DNA from: Blastocladiella emersonii ATCC 22665
Lineage: Eukaryota; Blastocladiomycota; Blastocladiomycetes; Blastocladiales; Blastocladiaceae
Assembly (NCBI GenBank): GCA_025594325.1
Contig: JANHCV010000013.1
Location: 930,001 to 994,000 of the forward strand
Length of the DNA stretch: 64,000 nt
Reading direction: 5' to 3'
The notes beneath the pieces are model-generated. The model saw nothing but the letters and a program-made list of their open reading frames with translations. It did no database searches and was not told the origin of the DNA. The position numbers and the translations under genes are program-made. The first letter of the stretch is position 1; every line of letters starts with the position of its first letter. Positions 47,141 through 58,554 of the stretch are shown here, piece by piece.

Positions 47141-48811
47141 TCAAATTAGCACTCGGACGCCGTCATGCGCGGCGCGTAGCATGGCCCGCCTCCCGTCATC
47201 TGTGATTCTGCGGTTGTATTCGAGATTGAGAGTTGCTCCGTGGAATCGCTTTTCGAGCAGCAAGGCTCCGGTGTCCGAAATTCGGTTGCGTTCGAGATCC
47301 AGGTAAGTTAAAGTTGCGGATAACTCGCCTGGAATCAGCTCGGCGAGCAGTGTGTCATTGAGACCCGCAGATTTGAGCTCGAGGGTCTCTAGGCGTGTAG
47401 CCAAAAGTGAGAGTGACCGACAACCATTGAGCGTGATCGTGGCATTGTTCATTGTGAGGCGGCGCACAGTCATGTTCTGGCCGAGTACCTCGAGAACGGT
47501 GTTGGTCCTAGTCCAGCCATCAAGCGACACAGAGACGAGCACAGGATGACCGACCAGCACTATTGCTGCAGTCGGCGAAAGTCTGATGTACGAGAGGTCG
47601 ACGGTACGGATCGTCTCGGGAAGTGATGTGGGCAACACTGGCTCCTGGTGGATCGGAAACTCGGCACGGTTGAGGTGCAGCTCTTCCAAGGCGGGAGGAA
47701 GCGAGCATAAGAGCAAATGAGAGGTAATCAAGTCGAACTTGACATTGTTGAGCCGAAGAATCGCAAGGCTCGCGGGGAAGGACCAATCTGACTGCTTGTT
47801 ATCGCCGAGTGGGTTCGACGACAAATCTAGGTCCCGCAGATTGGGTGGAAGCTTCGAGGAAAGCGCGCCGAGTCCAGCGCCTGTGATTTGGTTGTGCTGA
47901 AATTCCAGGCGCTCAAGGGTTCGCGGAAGCAGTTCAGCCGCGGCAAGTGCGGCTGTGTCGTCAAGTGAGGATCCCTGCAGATTGATTGACTTGAGCGACG
48001 CAGGAAAGCCCTGTTTCAGAAGAGCGAGGAGCGAACTCGTCAAAGTTCCCGTGCATCCGCCAAGCGCAAGCGATTCGAGGCGTGGCGGCCAAGCCACCTG
48101 CGGATCGATCCTCGAGCAATCGAGCCAAGTGTTGCTGAGGTCTAAAGTCACAAGGGTTGACGGAAGCCAGAGCAGATGAAATCGAGGCAGGTCGATCGTC
48201 GACCGGGCAAGTGAGAGCGAGTAAATAGGTGCGTCCGAGGCAAAGAACGCGTCATTGATCGCCATGATTCCATCCATGTCGATCGACTGGCCCTCCAAGC
48301 AAAGATCGGCGATCTGGCCGGCCGCGAGGTCTCCGACTACGGCATTGACACCCGCGTTGGTGAGCGGCACAGCTTGCGTTGAGATCTTCAGCATCGCGAA
48401 GTCTTCTAGAAAGCACTTGGGGCCATTGATCTTGCCCAACATGAGCAGGGCGGCAAGCTTCGAGTACATTGTGCCGCGAAGCATTGGACAAGTGCCGCCG
48501 ACGTCCCGCCACCATTCTAGCGACTTCAAACGACGTCGGCGCTCAGCATCCACAAGCGCTGCTGGCGAAAGGGTGAGCGGAAGGCCGGACGTAAGCCAAA
48601 CGTTGAGCGCCGCGACTCGCCCATCAGCGCTCGCTCGATCCATGGAGAGGGCCGGACAGCGTTGCAGGATGGCGAGCAGGACGCGTGGGGCCTGCCAGCG
48701 CGGAAGAACGCGCGAGTATTGCGCGAAACCAGTCACGTCTTCTGGGTCATCGTGTGCCCAGACGGCGCGCCAGAGGATCGACTCTATGATAGCAAGTACT
48801 GTGAGTTTCAT
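47141..48811 (-). CDS. Leucine-rich-repeat protein, F-box-like accessory family
   Basis: An uninterrupted 556-residue protein. The N-terminus (MKLTVLAIIESILWRAVWAH) and the YSRVLPRWQAPRVLLAILQ region form a helical lead. From about residue 160 LRR units follow, such as LVTLDLSNTWLDCSRI, LERLEFQHNQITGAGLGAL, LRDLDLSSNPLG, and TLTYLDLERNRISDTGALLL. The last unit ends in DGVRVLI. Two paralogs in the window are damaged (9690-10554 and 51294-53007), so this is the reference copy. Binding of partner proteins is the general LRR role; the partner is unknown. Confidence 0.75.
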   Translation of the reverse strand: MKLTVLAIIESILWRAVWAHDDPEDVTGFAQYSRVLPRWQAPRVLLAILQRCPALSMDRASADGRVAALNVWLTSGLPLTLSPAALVDAERRRRLKSLEWWRDVGGTCPMLRGTMYSKLAALLMLGKINGPKCFLEDFAMLKISTQAVPLTNAGVNAVVGDLAAGQIADLCLEGQSIDMDGIMAINDAFFASDAPIYSLSLARSTIDLPRFHLLWLPSTLVTLDLSNTWLDCSRIDPQVAWPPRLESLALGGCTGTLTSSLLALLKQGFPASLKSINLQGSSLDDTAALAAAELLPRTLERLEFQHNQITGAGLGALSSKLPPNLRDLDLSSNPLGDNKQSDWSFPASLAILRLNNVKFDLITSHLLLCSLPPALEELHLNRAEFPIHQEPVLPTSLPETIRTVDLSYIRLSPTAAIVLVGHPVLVSVSLDGWTRTNTVLEVLGQNMTVRRLTMNNATITLNGCRSLSLLATRLETLELKSAGLNDTLLAELIPGELSATLTYLDLERNRISDTGALLLEKRFHGATLNLEYNRRITDDGRRAMLRAAHDGVRVLI

Positions 48812-49234
48812 GAGCTTCGTGGTTGTTTTCGGCGGGTGAGAGGGAGAGAGAGAAAGAGCCGCTCGAGGGGCGTCGAGGCGAAAAGTGCAACGCCACCCGA
48901 AACCGTCACGGGACCTGGGTCATGTGAGCTCACGCCATTTCGCGACGCGTCTCGCACCCGCCGCGAACAACGCGCCAGCGGGTTTTCGTCCCGCACCCCG
49001 CATCCCCCACTTGAGAAACACGTCGCAAGGTCACAAATTTACTCGTGTGGGCTCCAGTTCGCAAAGTCAAACACAAGGCAGCTCGCCACTTGCGCCACTT
49101 GGGCGAAAACTTTGAGTGCTTGGGCCCGCTCGACTGTGTCTCGCACTGCTCGCCAACTAAGCGCAAAGGGGAGAGAATTTCTGCAAGCTCGCTCTCCTCA
49201 GCAAACTCGCAGATGAATCAGGAAAGCAAACGTG
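48812..49234. other. Intergenic stretch between divergent genes
   Basis: Holds a CATGTGAGCTCACG run near 48926 and GACGCGTCTCGC near 48953, the same pair of words seen upstream of other genes here. No gene was seen. Confidence 0.5.
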
Positions 49235-51194
49235 ATGGATGACCGCCGAGCCTCCTCAACGAGCACCGCGAGTTCTGCGCAAACAGTTGCGGGCTCAGAC
49301 CATGAGCTGTTGCCCTTGCTCAACACCCGGAAGGGCAGCAGCGGCCAGCACGAGCGTCGACATCGGCGGCGGCTCTCGACTCACGGGCGCGCGAATGCCG
49401 GCCAGGCTAAGCCGCGGTCCTGTATCGATTCAGCTCGGCGCGGACCGCTGAGGTATGCGATCAGCGCTACCGTCCTAATTGTGACTTGCGTGGTGGTAAG
49501 TCTCGTTGCTTACCTCGCGGGGATCCTCTGCGCCAAGGAAAACCTCAGCAAGTGGGGCAGCGTGCTCGCAGACAATACTCGGGCCATCTACAATTTCTTG
49601 ACATGGACGCTCGCCGATGTTCTATTCCGCTTGCACTTTTCAATCGTCTACTCCGTTCTTTCGAAGATCGCGTGGTCACGGTCGCGTATCGCCTTTACTT
49701 TGTTGGGCTGGCTGCAACATCGGCCAATCGCATAGCCGTCGTCCAACTCGGAGCACCTACTGCCGTCTACAACCTCGCGGTCAAGCTTTGCGACCACTTT
49801 CAGTACCTGTATCTGCTTGTGTTCCTCCCGCTCGTCTTGTATAGCCGAGTCCGGCGGCTAACCAAGCTCACCGCCTCGCCGATTCCTCACCAACCTCTCT
49901 TCTCCTTTTTCTGGGCGGCCACGCTGGCCGCTGTCGCGTACTGGACCTCGTACTGGACCACGTCGGCGACTGGAGCCGCAGCAGCCATGGCGGCATCTTT
50001 CATTGTCGCGTTGCTCGCGTGCCTGATCGCGTACCGCGCAATGGCTCGTCATGACCTGTACTCGCGGCACTTTGGATACTCTGCGCTCCTTCGTATCGGT
50101 TACCACCTCACGCGCGGCATCCCGAAGCTCATGTACACGGTACTATCGACGAGCGGTGGTGCGGCCAACTCGACTTGGGTCATTTTCGGATCTCGCATGC
50201 TTTACGCGACGTTTGTGCTCCACATCGATGATTTCATGTTCGGCGCGTTCGGGAATCCGACCATGTGGGGCACGTTTTACACTCGGGTACGCTCAAACTG
50301 CTGAGACCTTCAGCAGATTTCTCACACTAGCGTTGCATGTAGATCGGCGAGGCTCCTGTCACAACCTGCGCCATCATGAACTACATCAACGACGCGACCG
50401 ACCTGCTCGTTTACATGCCCGGCAACATCATTATGACGTCGCTCAAGGACTCGAGTATCGCCAAAGACATCCGTTTCCTTCGCGCTCACGGGTACTGTGT
50501 GCTTTCACCAAGCGCGGCCACCGACGATGGGATTGATCCGAGCAGCGTCGTATCCGCGTCCAGCAGTGCATCTGGAACGGGCGTCGTCGGGCCAAGTCCT
50601 TCTCGAGTTGGCGAGATTGACGCAGCCGCCCCTAATTCGCACTTTACGGCGCAACCTGTGGCCACCGGCAAGGCCGCCAAGCTTCAGCTTCTGGCTTTTG
50701 ACCTGCGGCTCCAGCTCGCGCGGTCAGAAATGATGCTGATTGCGCGCATCGGCGCCATTCTCATCTACCTCGTTTGCCTCTGTGCTGCTTACGCGTGCGG
50801 CCTGACCAACCCGACGAAAATGCAATTCCCGACCTCAAAACCACTCGCAATTGGAGCTTCTCGTCGGTATTGTTGTCGAGATCATCGTCTCGCGCGTCGT
50901 ATCGTCGATTTCCGATGGAAGGCCACGCGGCTTCGCGGCTTGGCCAGTAGCGAGTCGCGATCCGGTTCGGTCGCGGCTGCTTTCTCAGGCGGGTCCACCG
51001 CCGCGAGCTCCATTGCGAATAGTAGCGGGGCCGCGGCTGAGCTGGTGCAGCCGCCGCCCAAATCCTCGCCGCGGATCCGGCTCGGACTGGCGCTGTGGTT
51101 GACGGCGCTCCTGTCCAACTCCGAGTTTTTCTTCCTGGTCCTCTTGTCGTCGGCCTGGACTTGCTCAGTTCAGATGGGACCTTGGACTATCTAA
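49235..51194 (+). pseudogene. Multi-spanning membrane protein with several frame breaks
   Basis: Begins MDDRRASSTSTASSAQT at 49235 with a long basic, Ser-rich cytosolic lead, then spans such as AISATVLIVTCVVVSLVAYL. The frame changes near 49665 (1-nt type). A clear intron lies at 50287-50342 (GTACGC...GTAG) and joins ..FYTR to IGEAPVTTCAIMNYIN in frame. More spans follow (MLIARIGAILIYLVCLCAAY). Near 50850 and 50920 the hydrophobic coding moves to another frame and back (ELLVGIVVEIIVSRVVSS). At least ten hydrophobic segments are visible in total. I do not recognise the family. It is a damaged gene or carries sequence errors. Confidence 0.5.
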
Positions 51195-51293
51195 CGCGTG
51201 GTCCTCAATACGTGGTCGCGGCTGAACTAAGGTCGACAATTGTATCAACGGAGAGGAAGAGAAAAAAAAATAACACACAGCTTGGATGCGAAA

Positions 51294-53007
51294 TCAAAGC
51301 ACCACGCGAACACCAGCACGCGCAGCCTGCATGGCCGCGTTTTTGCCATCAGCGGTCATGCGCATGTTGCCCTTGAGGAGGAGGATTCCGCGCTGGAAGC
51401 GCTCAGCGATGAAAAGCGCGCCAGCGTCCGTCAGTTCGTTGGATGAAAGATCCAAGAGCGTCAGGGTGCGAGGCGGGTCGGTTGCGAACAGCTCTTTCAG
51501 AGTTCTGTCGCTCATAGACAACTTGCGAAGTTCCAAGGAGTGAAGCTGCGGAATAAGCGAACCGAGCGCTTGGTGACAGCGCTTGAAGCGCGCGCACTCG
51601 CTGAGATCCAGGTGGCGCAGCGCCGGGTTCTTCGCCAGGTGGCCCACGACGAGAAGCAATTTGGGGTAATTTTGAAGTGAGATGGAAGCGAGATCAGGAA
51701 GCCGAGCAATCTCGATAATCGCATTGGAATCAAACCGTGTGTGCGAGAGATTGATCCTGCGGAGCGAACGAGGCAGCGCAGCAGCCAGCAGCATGTGTCG
51801 AGTATAACCATGAATGCCAGAACAGTTGACTGACAGCTCCTTAAGGCCAGCGGGAACCGACTGAAGTAGTTCGTGCGAAAAAATGTCGACAGCATCAAGG
51901 ACAAGAGTCGCAAGGCCTGGGGGGAATCGGAAACTCGATGCACTCCCTTCGTCAAGTGGATTGACCGAAACATCAAGCTTTCGAAGGCTGGGCGGAAGAC
52001 TGGGGCAGAGTGCGCCCAAACCAGCACAAGTGATTTCGTTTCGCCCAAGCACCAAAGTTTCAAGCGAGTGCGGGAAGAGCTGGACCGCTTCCAAAGCTGC
52101 GGCGTCATCCAAGCGGCAGCTCTGCAGATCGATTGACTTGAGCGTGTGCGGGAGGCCGCGCAGCACCTTGAGCACGGAGCTTGGTGACCTGCCAAAACTA
52201 TTTGCAAGGGCAAGCGATTCGAGTCGCGGAGGCCATACGACCTGGATATCCGTGCCGCGACACGTGAGCCAGGTATTGCTGAGATCAAGCGACACGAGGT
52301 TCAGCGGAAGCTGAAGGTCAAGCAAGCGAGGGAGGTCAATCGTGGACCCAGCAAGCGAAACTGCAGTAACGTTGCATTCCGACGAGGCAAAGGCAACGTT
52401 GAGACTCCGGATACCTAAAATGCTGATTGTTTGGTGCTCGAGCGAAAGCATGGTCATCCGACCGGCAGCAAGATCATCAAGGATTGCAGTGACCCCCTCG
52501 TCCGCCACTGCACCGTTTTTCTACCGTGGAACGGACGGAAAGTGGGTGAGTTTACTGTTTTCCTCCACACATATCCTCGAACAAACGCACCGTCCAGCGA
52601 ACGGTCCCGTTCATTACGCGTTTACGAAAGCCAAGCGCAGTAAGGGTTGAGTATTTGATGTCACGGAGGTCGAGCACCGACGTTGGGTGGTAGTTCGATT
52701 CCCGCCACCATTCGAGCGACTTCAGCTGTCCTCCAAGACCTGCTTGCACAATACCATGCTGGGTGTAGTCGAGCGGCAGGCCCAAAAAGTACCGCAGGTC
52801 CAAAACCGCGACGCGGCCATCTTTCGTCGCGTTTTGCGCGGAAAGCCTTGGAGAGCAGAGCAAGATAGCGCGAAGGACGCGCAGAATCTGGTCGCGCGGA
52901 AGCACTCGGGAGTACTGCGCGAGCCCAGCAATGTCGTTGGGGTCGTCGTGTGCCCAGACGGCGCGGCAGAGAATCGACTCGATGATGGTCGGTATAGCAA
53001 GTTTCAT
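51294..53007 (-). pseudogene. Leucine-rich-repeat protein, copy with a frame break
   Basis: The upstream part (53007-52552) matches the reference LRR gene at 47141-48811: MKLAIPTIIESILCRAVWAH and YSRVLPRDQILRVLRAIL. The downstream part (to 51294) matches the LRR units, for example LVSLDLSNTWLTCRGTDIQV and ADEGVTAILDDLAAG. Between them, at about 52505-52555, the frame stops at TAA and resumes one base off. A GTAAAC...GGTAG intron of 35 nt can be drawn but leaves the wrong phase. So it is probably a recent pseudogene. The C-terminus ends ARAGVRVVL. Confidence 0.7.
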
Positions 53008-53195
53008 TTACGGGTTCATAAGTTTCATACTTGGGGCGGCGGCAGGGAGAGCGAGGACTGGCTGCGGGGCACTGCGGTGAGAAGACGAACGCCGCCGCCG
53101 ACCAGGCCGCCGACGTGGCGCGACCCCGTTTCGTCCTCCCCTCCCTTGCGCAACTCTCATACCAACGCACCACACATGTAACTTGCCGCAACGCC

Positions 53196-53768
53196 ATGGA
53201 CTCGATCACCTTGCTCTTTGTCCTCGTCATCGCCTTTGGCCTCGCGAGTTTCCTGATGGGTGCGCTGCCGCCGCACGGTCCTCGCTCGCGCCGTCGCGCC
53301 ATCTCACTCCACCAACCCCACTAGGCGGCCCGGCCCCATCCAACGGCAGCGGGGCGCGCCCGCCGATGGGCCGACACCTGGTGACCGACGAGATGATCGC
53401 GCAGGTGCTCGCCATGTTCCCGGACCTCGACCGCGCCGACGTGCGCGCCGACCTGTCGGTCACGGGCGCCGTCGAGGCTACCGTCGAGCGCGTGCTTGCC
53501 GGCACGTTCTACCGGTCGCCACCGCCAGCGGTACGTTCAACCGGGCGTTTTGGGGGATGTGGGACTAAACCCGCTCGTGTAGGCAACAACGACGGCGACT
53601 CCCGCAAACGGCGCTGCGCGCTCTCGTACGGCTGTGGATGCGTCCAAACCGTCCGCGACCCCCGCGTGGTCGTCGCTGATCACGAACGCGTCGCTCGCGG
53701 AACGGCGCGCCGAGATGGTCGCGCGCGGCCGCGCCGGGTTCCTTGCGAAGCATCCCGTTGCGCAATAA
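53196..53768 (+). CDS. Cue1-like ER-anchored CUE-domain protein
   Basis: Three exons, 53196-53259, 53325-53530 and 53583-53768, giving 151 residues with all phases consistent. An N-terminal membrane anchor (ITLLFVLVIAFGLASFLMG) is followed by a short linker and a CUE domain near residues 45-85 (VTDEMIAQVLAMFPDLDRAD ... VEATVERVLAG). The C-terminus has SLAERRAEMVARGRAGFLAK, like the 'ERK..mi..AR..fL' segment of yeast Cue1-type and AMFR proteins that recruits the E2 enzyme. A role in ER-associated degradation is inferred from this layout. Donors are GTGCGC and GTACGT; the second intron has a GACTAAAC branch. Confidence 0.75.
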
Positions 53769-54421
53769 ACGACCCTCGTGGTCTACATCTTGCACTATCA
53801 CTGCCTCGCCCTCGTGTACAGCGGACTTGTCGAATCCGCCACGGTTTTGAGGGATTCGGCCCGGTTCGCTGGCCTGTGAACGACGCGACGCAGGTCCGCG
53901 TCTGCGTAGCACGAGTGCTGCCGACCGCCTTGTCCATCCCTTGTGCCGAGAGCAGCGCCGCGTCAGTGGATCTCTCGTGGATGCGCGGATCCCTCGCTCG
54001 CCCCAAAACTGTCCGACACGGCGGACCGCGGACCCATCTCCCTCCTGCTCCTAAACACTGACCTCCTCGTCTCTGCCACGCTCATACCGTGCACCCGGAA
54101 GCCGCTCCGCGCCAGTGCCTTTGTCGTCAGCCCGCAAACGGTCCGACGCGGCGAACCGCGGCTTCCCGACCCGTCCATCGCGAACTGTCGACAACGTCGT
54201 CCCTGTCGCGCTTCGGCCGTGCACCGGGAGCCCCTCCGCGCTGGCTTATCCTTCGCCGGTCCGCGACCACCGACCACATCGTGCCGCTCATGCTCCTGCC
54301 GCGGAGCACCGTGAGCCGCTCTGCTTTAGCGAGTCCCTCGCATGTCCGCGACTCTCCTCCCGTCCCGCACAAGACCCATCCAGCCCTCACGACCTGCCAC
54401 CGCGTACAGCCAACACCGCGT
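53769..54421. other. Intergenic stretch, no gene seen
   Basis: Contains imperfect repeats around TGTCCGACACGGCGGACCGCG (about 54010-54032) and GGTCCGACGCGGCGAACCGCG (about 54139-54160). Frames over it are shadows of composition. Confidence 0.4.
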
Positions 54422-57400
54422 TCATTCACCTATCCTACACGCCGCCTCGACCCACCCCCTCGCCGCCCGCTCGCCGTCAAACTCGATCTCGACCATCCAC
54501 TTCCCCTTCACCCACACCCTGACCCTCGCCCCGTTCACCCTATACTCCACCCTCCCGCCCCCGAGCGGCCACACCACCACCCCCTGCCTCCCCGCGGCGA
54601 CCACGACCAGCCGCAAACTCGGCACCACGCAAATAAACCCGGGCGTCCAGGAGCCCCACGCGCGGCGGACCGAGACGAACGCGCGCGGGACGTGGGCGGG
54701 GAGGAGCGCGATGAGCGCCGCGGAGCGAGGGGGTTTGCGCGACACGGTCGCGGTCGCGGTGCCCGAGGTCGCGCGGAGGAGGAGCGCGGGCGAGGGAGGG
54801 GAGGGGAGGCCGATACCCAGGTCCGCCACGGCGTCGGGTGGCGTGAATGAGGCGCCAGCGGGTGAGGAGGCGGGATCGTGGTCGGTGAAGGCGGCGGACG
54901 CGATGAGCCGGCTGGATTTCGGGCGGTACGCCGCCGCCGCGGCCACGTCTTTTGCCGCGGGACCCGCCGGCACCACGTCTTCGTCGCTCCCGCCGTCCTC
55001 GTCCTCGCCGACGGCCCACAGACTCGCGGCGTCGTCGGCGTCGATGAGCATCGTGATGACGCCCGGGTCGGGCACGGCCGCCTCCGCGTCGCGGCGGTGC
55101 GAGGCGCCCGCGGTGGTGAGGATGCTCGACTTGCGCCGTGCGAGGGCGGACGCGGGCGACAGGTGCGTCGCGCTGAGTCGGCGCCACCACGACGCGCGGC
55201 GGGTTGGGTCTGCTGCAGAGTCAGTGGCGGCGGCGGCGGCGGTGGTTGTTGGTGTGTGAGAGGTCGCGGACTCGCCGCGCGTTGCCGTAGCCGTAGCCGT
55301 AGCCGTAGCGGTACCCGACCTGTCGTCGCTAACACTCGACTGCGCGCCTCCCCCACCCCCGCCGCCCCTCGCGCCCTTCCCGACAGCCGCCGCCATCGCG
55401 ACCAGCGCAACGGGGACGGCCGCCGAATGCACCACGAGCCCCGCGACCGCCGCGACCACGGGCACCGTCCACAGGTGCACCATCGGCATCCGCGGCGCAC
55501 CCAGGAGAATCCCCACCCCCACACCGATCCCGACCCCGAGGTACTCGTACACGCGCGCCGCGGCACGCGGGTCCGCCGTGAGCGTGACGACGTTCCGCGT
55601 CTTTCGCACCAGCCACGCGGTAGCCGCGGCGAGGGGAACGTGCACCAGCACCACCGGAACGAGCGCGATCCACGCCGCCGTCTCTGGCCGCGGACATACC
55701 CGCGCGAACGACGGCGGCAAGGTCGCGAGCGGGACGAGATCCGCCGACGACCCGGCGACGGCGGCGGTCCACGGCGCGACGGCGACCGCGACGCCCGCGG
55801 CGCAGACCGCGAACGCGGCCATGATCTGGCGGATGGTGGTCCCGCGGACCGTGGCGAGGCGGCCGAACACGACGACCGAGAACGAGACGTTGGCGACGAT
55901 GGCGTGCACGCGCCAGACGCGGGCGGCGGTGGCGAACTGGATGGCGGCGAGGCCGAGGGACGTGAGAAATGCGCGGGCGGGGCACGCGGCGAGGGAGAGA
56001 GTGGGGAGAAAGAGGCCGAGGATCAGGAGCAGGGAGCCCGCGAGGTGCAGCGCGACGAGCGACGGGGACTGCACGCGGAGCGCGGGCTCGGTGCGCAGGC
56101 GGTACGTCGCGGCGAGAGTGAGCAGGATGAGGAGCGTCGTGAGCGAGGTGAGGAGAAGTAGGAGGAGCAGGTCGGCGTCGAGCCATGACGCGCGGCGGAT
56201 TGGGACGACTGCACACACACGCGCGACGTTAGTCCAGACGCTCGCGCGCACCACCGAAGAGCGTACCGTGATCCGCAGGCGGCACCCCGATCCACGCGCT
56301 CCACGTCGTCTCATGCGCGCGGATCCAGTCACACGCGACGTCCGCGACCTCCTCGCCGGCATCCAGCCGCGCGAGCATCCCGCGGAGCGCGTCGTCGGCG
56401 ACCGAGAACCCGCGCAGGAGCCCCGCGACCTGCGGGACCTCCTCCATTGTGCCCGGGTGTGCGAGTTTCTGGAGCACCTCGACGGGCCAGTCGCACTCGA
56501 GCCTCGTCTCCCCCGACCCCGCCAGCGTAGCGTTGAAGCGGGACCAGCACCCGGGCGTGTACCCCGGCAGATGCACGCGCTGCAAGGCGAACGCCGCGAG
56601 CGCTGGGTACGGCGCCCACGCATAGAATAGACACGTGCGGGCCGGGTCCGCCGCGGCGAGACACGCGGTGACGCGGGCGTCGAACGTGTCGCCGAGGTAC
56701 ACGACGACGAGCGGGAGACCCAGGTCGTGGATCCGTTGCTCGGTCTCGCCCGGATTCAGCCCGGGGCGGATGTGCCACAGCTCGCGGCAGATTCCCCCAA
56801 AGCGGCACTGCGGCGGGACGTACACGCCGTCGGTGCACACCGGCGCCCCGCACACGTACTCGCCCGTCAGCAACCTCGCGGGCGGCGTCGTCCCGGCTGG
56901 CGGGAGCAGCGCGAGGAGGTCCGGCAGCGCGAGCGAGCGCCACGAGTCGACCAAGATCTCCGGCCGCTGGTTTTCGAGGGAGCCGGGCAGGTACCACGAC
57001 ACGCTCCCCGCGTACCCGGTGGGCCCGAGATCGCGCACGGCGCGGGCCTCGGTCACGTACGCGCGGTACAGCGCGGCCTTGTTGGCGGGCCACACCTCGA
57101 GCGACGCGGTGGTGGTGCCCGAGGCGAGGCGCGGGTACACGCCCGCGGCCGAGTCGCGCTCTGAGAGCGAGACGGACAGGCCCAGGATGTCGCGCGCGAG
57201 GAAGGCGGCGAGGTGGGTTGTCACGTTGGCGCTGCACTCGCGCGAGGGGTCAGGTTGAGCGGGGAGGGGGAGGGAAGGGAGAGAACGTACGAAGCCCACG
57301 CGCCGTACTCGAGCACGACGGGCGGGTACACGCGGCGGACCACATCCTCGTCGGTCTCCAGCACCTGGACGTGGCCGAACTTGGCAGCGTCGGCGCGCGG

Positions 57401-57496
57401 GATGCACGCGGCGGCGGGCAGCGTGCGGGCGATGGCATGGGTTTCCGTGAAAGCGAGTGCAAGCAGTGCGAGCAGCAGCGCGGCACGAGGTGACAT
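54422..57496 (-). CDS. Family-3-type GPCR with glycine-betaine-binding-like ectodomain
   Basis: Three exons on the minus strand, 57496-57291, 57231-56267 and 56208-54422, total 985 residues with consistent phases. A signal peptide (MSPRAALLLALLALAFTET) is followed by about 370 residues resembling the OpuAC/ProX substrate-binding fold (LEVWPANKAALYRAYVTE, GYAGSVSWYLPG, LRGFSVADDALRGMLARLD). Seven membrane helices follow from about residue 400 (LLLLLLLTSLTTLLILLTLA, ALRVQSPSLVALHLAGSLL, FLTSLGLAAIQFATAARVWR), with the pattern of GABA-B/metabotropic receptors. A long Ser/Ala/Thr-rich cytosolic tail ends in a compact beta-rich part (VVVWPLGGGRVEYRVNG). A sensor of osmolytes or choline-like compounds is inferred. 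Intron branch site GACTAACG is visible. Confidence 0.7.
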
Positions 57497-57757
57497 GGTC
57501 GTTGCGCGTGGTTCATTTGCGGGGCGATCCGCGGGAGGGGGCGCGTGGACAGCCGCGGACACGATTGTGGTCCAAAGCGTTGGCGGCGAGAGGGGAGATG
57601 AGGGGAGACGCGCGCCGGGTGCTCGCGCAACACGCGCGCGCGTGGGAGACAATTGTGTTGACCGCCGGCGGTCCGGTCGAGGCCCTCAGGCGGCGCGAGG
57701 AGGGCAGGGAGAGTAACCTAATCCAGATGTTTTTTATGTACTGTACGCTCACCGTCA
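57497..57757. other. Short intergenic stretch
   Basis: Lies between the GPCR start and the COA6 stop. No gene or motif was seen. Confidence 0.4.
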
Positions 57758-58172
57758 TCACGCCTGCGAGGTCGCCGCGGGTGCCGCGGCCGCTTGCCGC
57801 GCGGGACGCAGGCCGAGCTTGCGGTCGCGGATCTCGGCCTCGCGCTTGTTGATAAAGTGCTTGACCTGTTCTTTTGGCGGTTAGCAACCGTCCCTACGCA
57901 GCAACAACGCGAGCAAAACGCACCCAGGAGCTCGGACACGCCTTCTGGAACTCGGCGAGCTCGCGGAGGCACAGCGAGTTGGCGTCGACCGAGGGCGCGT
58001 CGATGCCGTAGGACCGGTCGAGGCACGCGAGGTAGCCGTCGCGCGCAGACCAGCACACGCGCCGCTTCGACTTGTCCGGGAACGCCGCCGACACGGGCGC
58101 GCCGGACCCGGGCGGCGCGGCAGCCGCGGCCACGGGGTTGACGGGCGAGGCGGGCGACGAGAAGAAGCCCAT
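57758..58172 (-). CDS. COA6: Cytochrome c oxidase assembly factor 6 (COA6)
   Basis: Two exons, 58172-57924 and 57865-57758, giving 118 residues. The intron has a GTGCGT donor and a GCTAACC branch site. The conserved core reads RRVCWSARDGYLACLDRS, then NSLCLRELAEFQKACPSSWV and, across the splice, KHFINKREAE. The Cys spacing is the twin CX9C/CX10C pattern of COA6, which is imported into the mitochondrial intermembrane space and helps copper delivery to Cox2. The Pro/Ala-rich N-terminus is longer than in yeast. The start ATG at 58172 is the only one before the core. Confidence 0.9.
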
Positions 58173-58554
58173 TGTTTTGCGGTGACTGTTGTTGATGCGT
58201 TCTTGAAGGGGAGAGAGGAAGCGATGGACTGGCCGACGCGATCGGAGCCTCAAAGAGAGGCGTGACGTGATGTCACGCGCCGCAGAGACCTTTCCTTCCG
58301 GAGAGGTGCGCCACACGGCCGCCCGACGCGTTTCCCGGCTTGGCGTCGCTGCCCTCTCCTCCTGTCGGAAAGCCGCCCTTGCTCACGCGCCGCACGCCCA
58401 CACCAGTGCCCGCACCACTCTACGCATTCGCCATGTAACTATCTGCCCGCCCGCCCGGCCCTCGGCGTGAACGCGCGCGTGCTGACGCCCCGCCCTTGAC
58501 GCGTCGTCTCGCGTAGCCCACCCCCCTTGCACCGACCACCACCCTCAGTCCACC
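58173..58554. other. Divergent promoter region of COA6 and TVP18
   Basis: Two ACGCGT-containing sites (near 58329 and 58498) lie between the divergent genes. No gene was seen. Confidence 0.45.

Noticed and set aside
52505-52560. A 35-nt GTAAAC...TAG intron that would repair the LRR copy
   Set aside because: Splicing it leaves the downstream frame one base off, so it does not restore the paralog-like reading.
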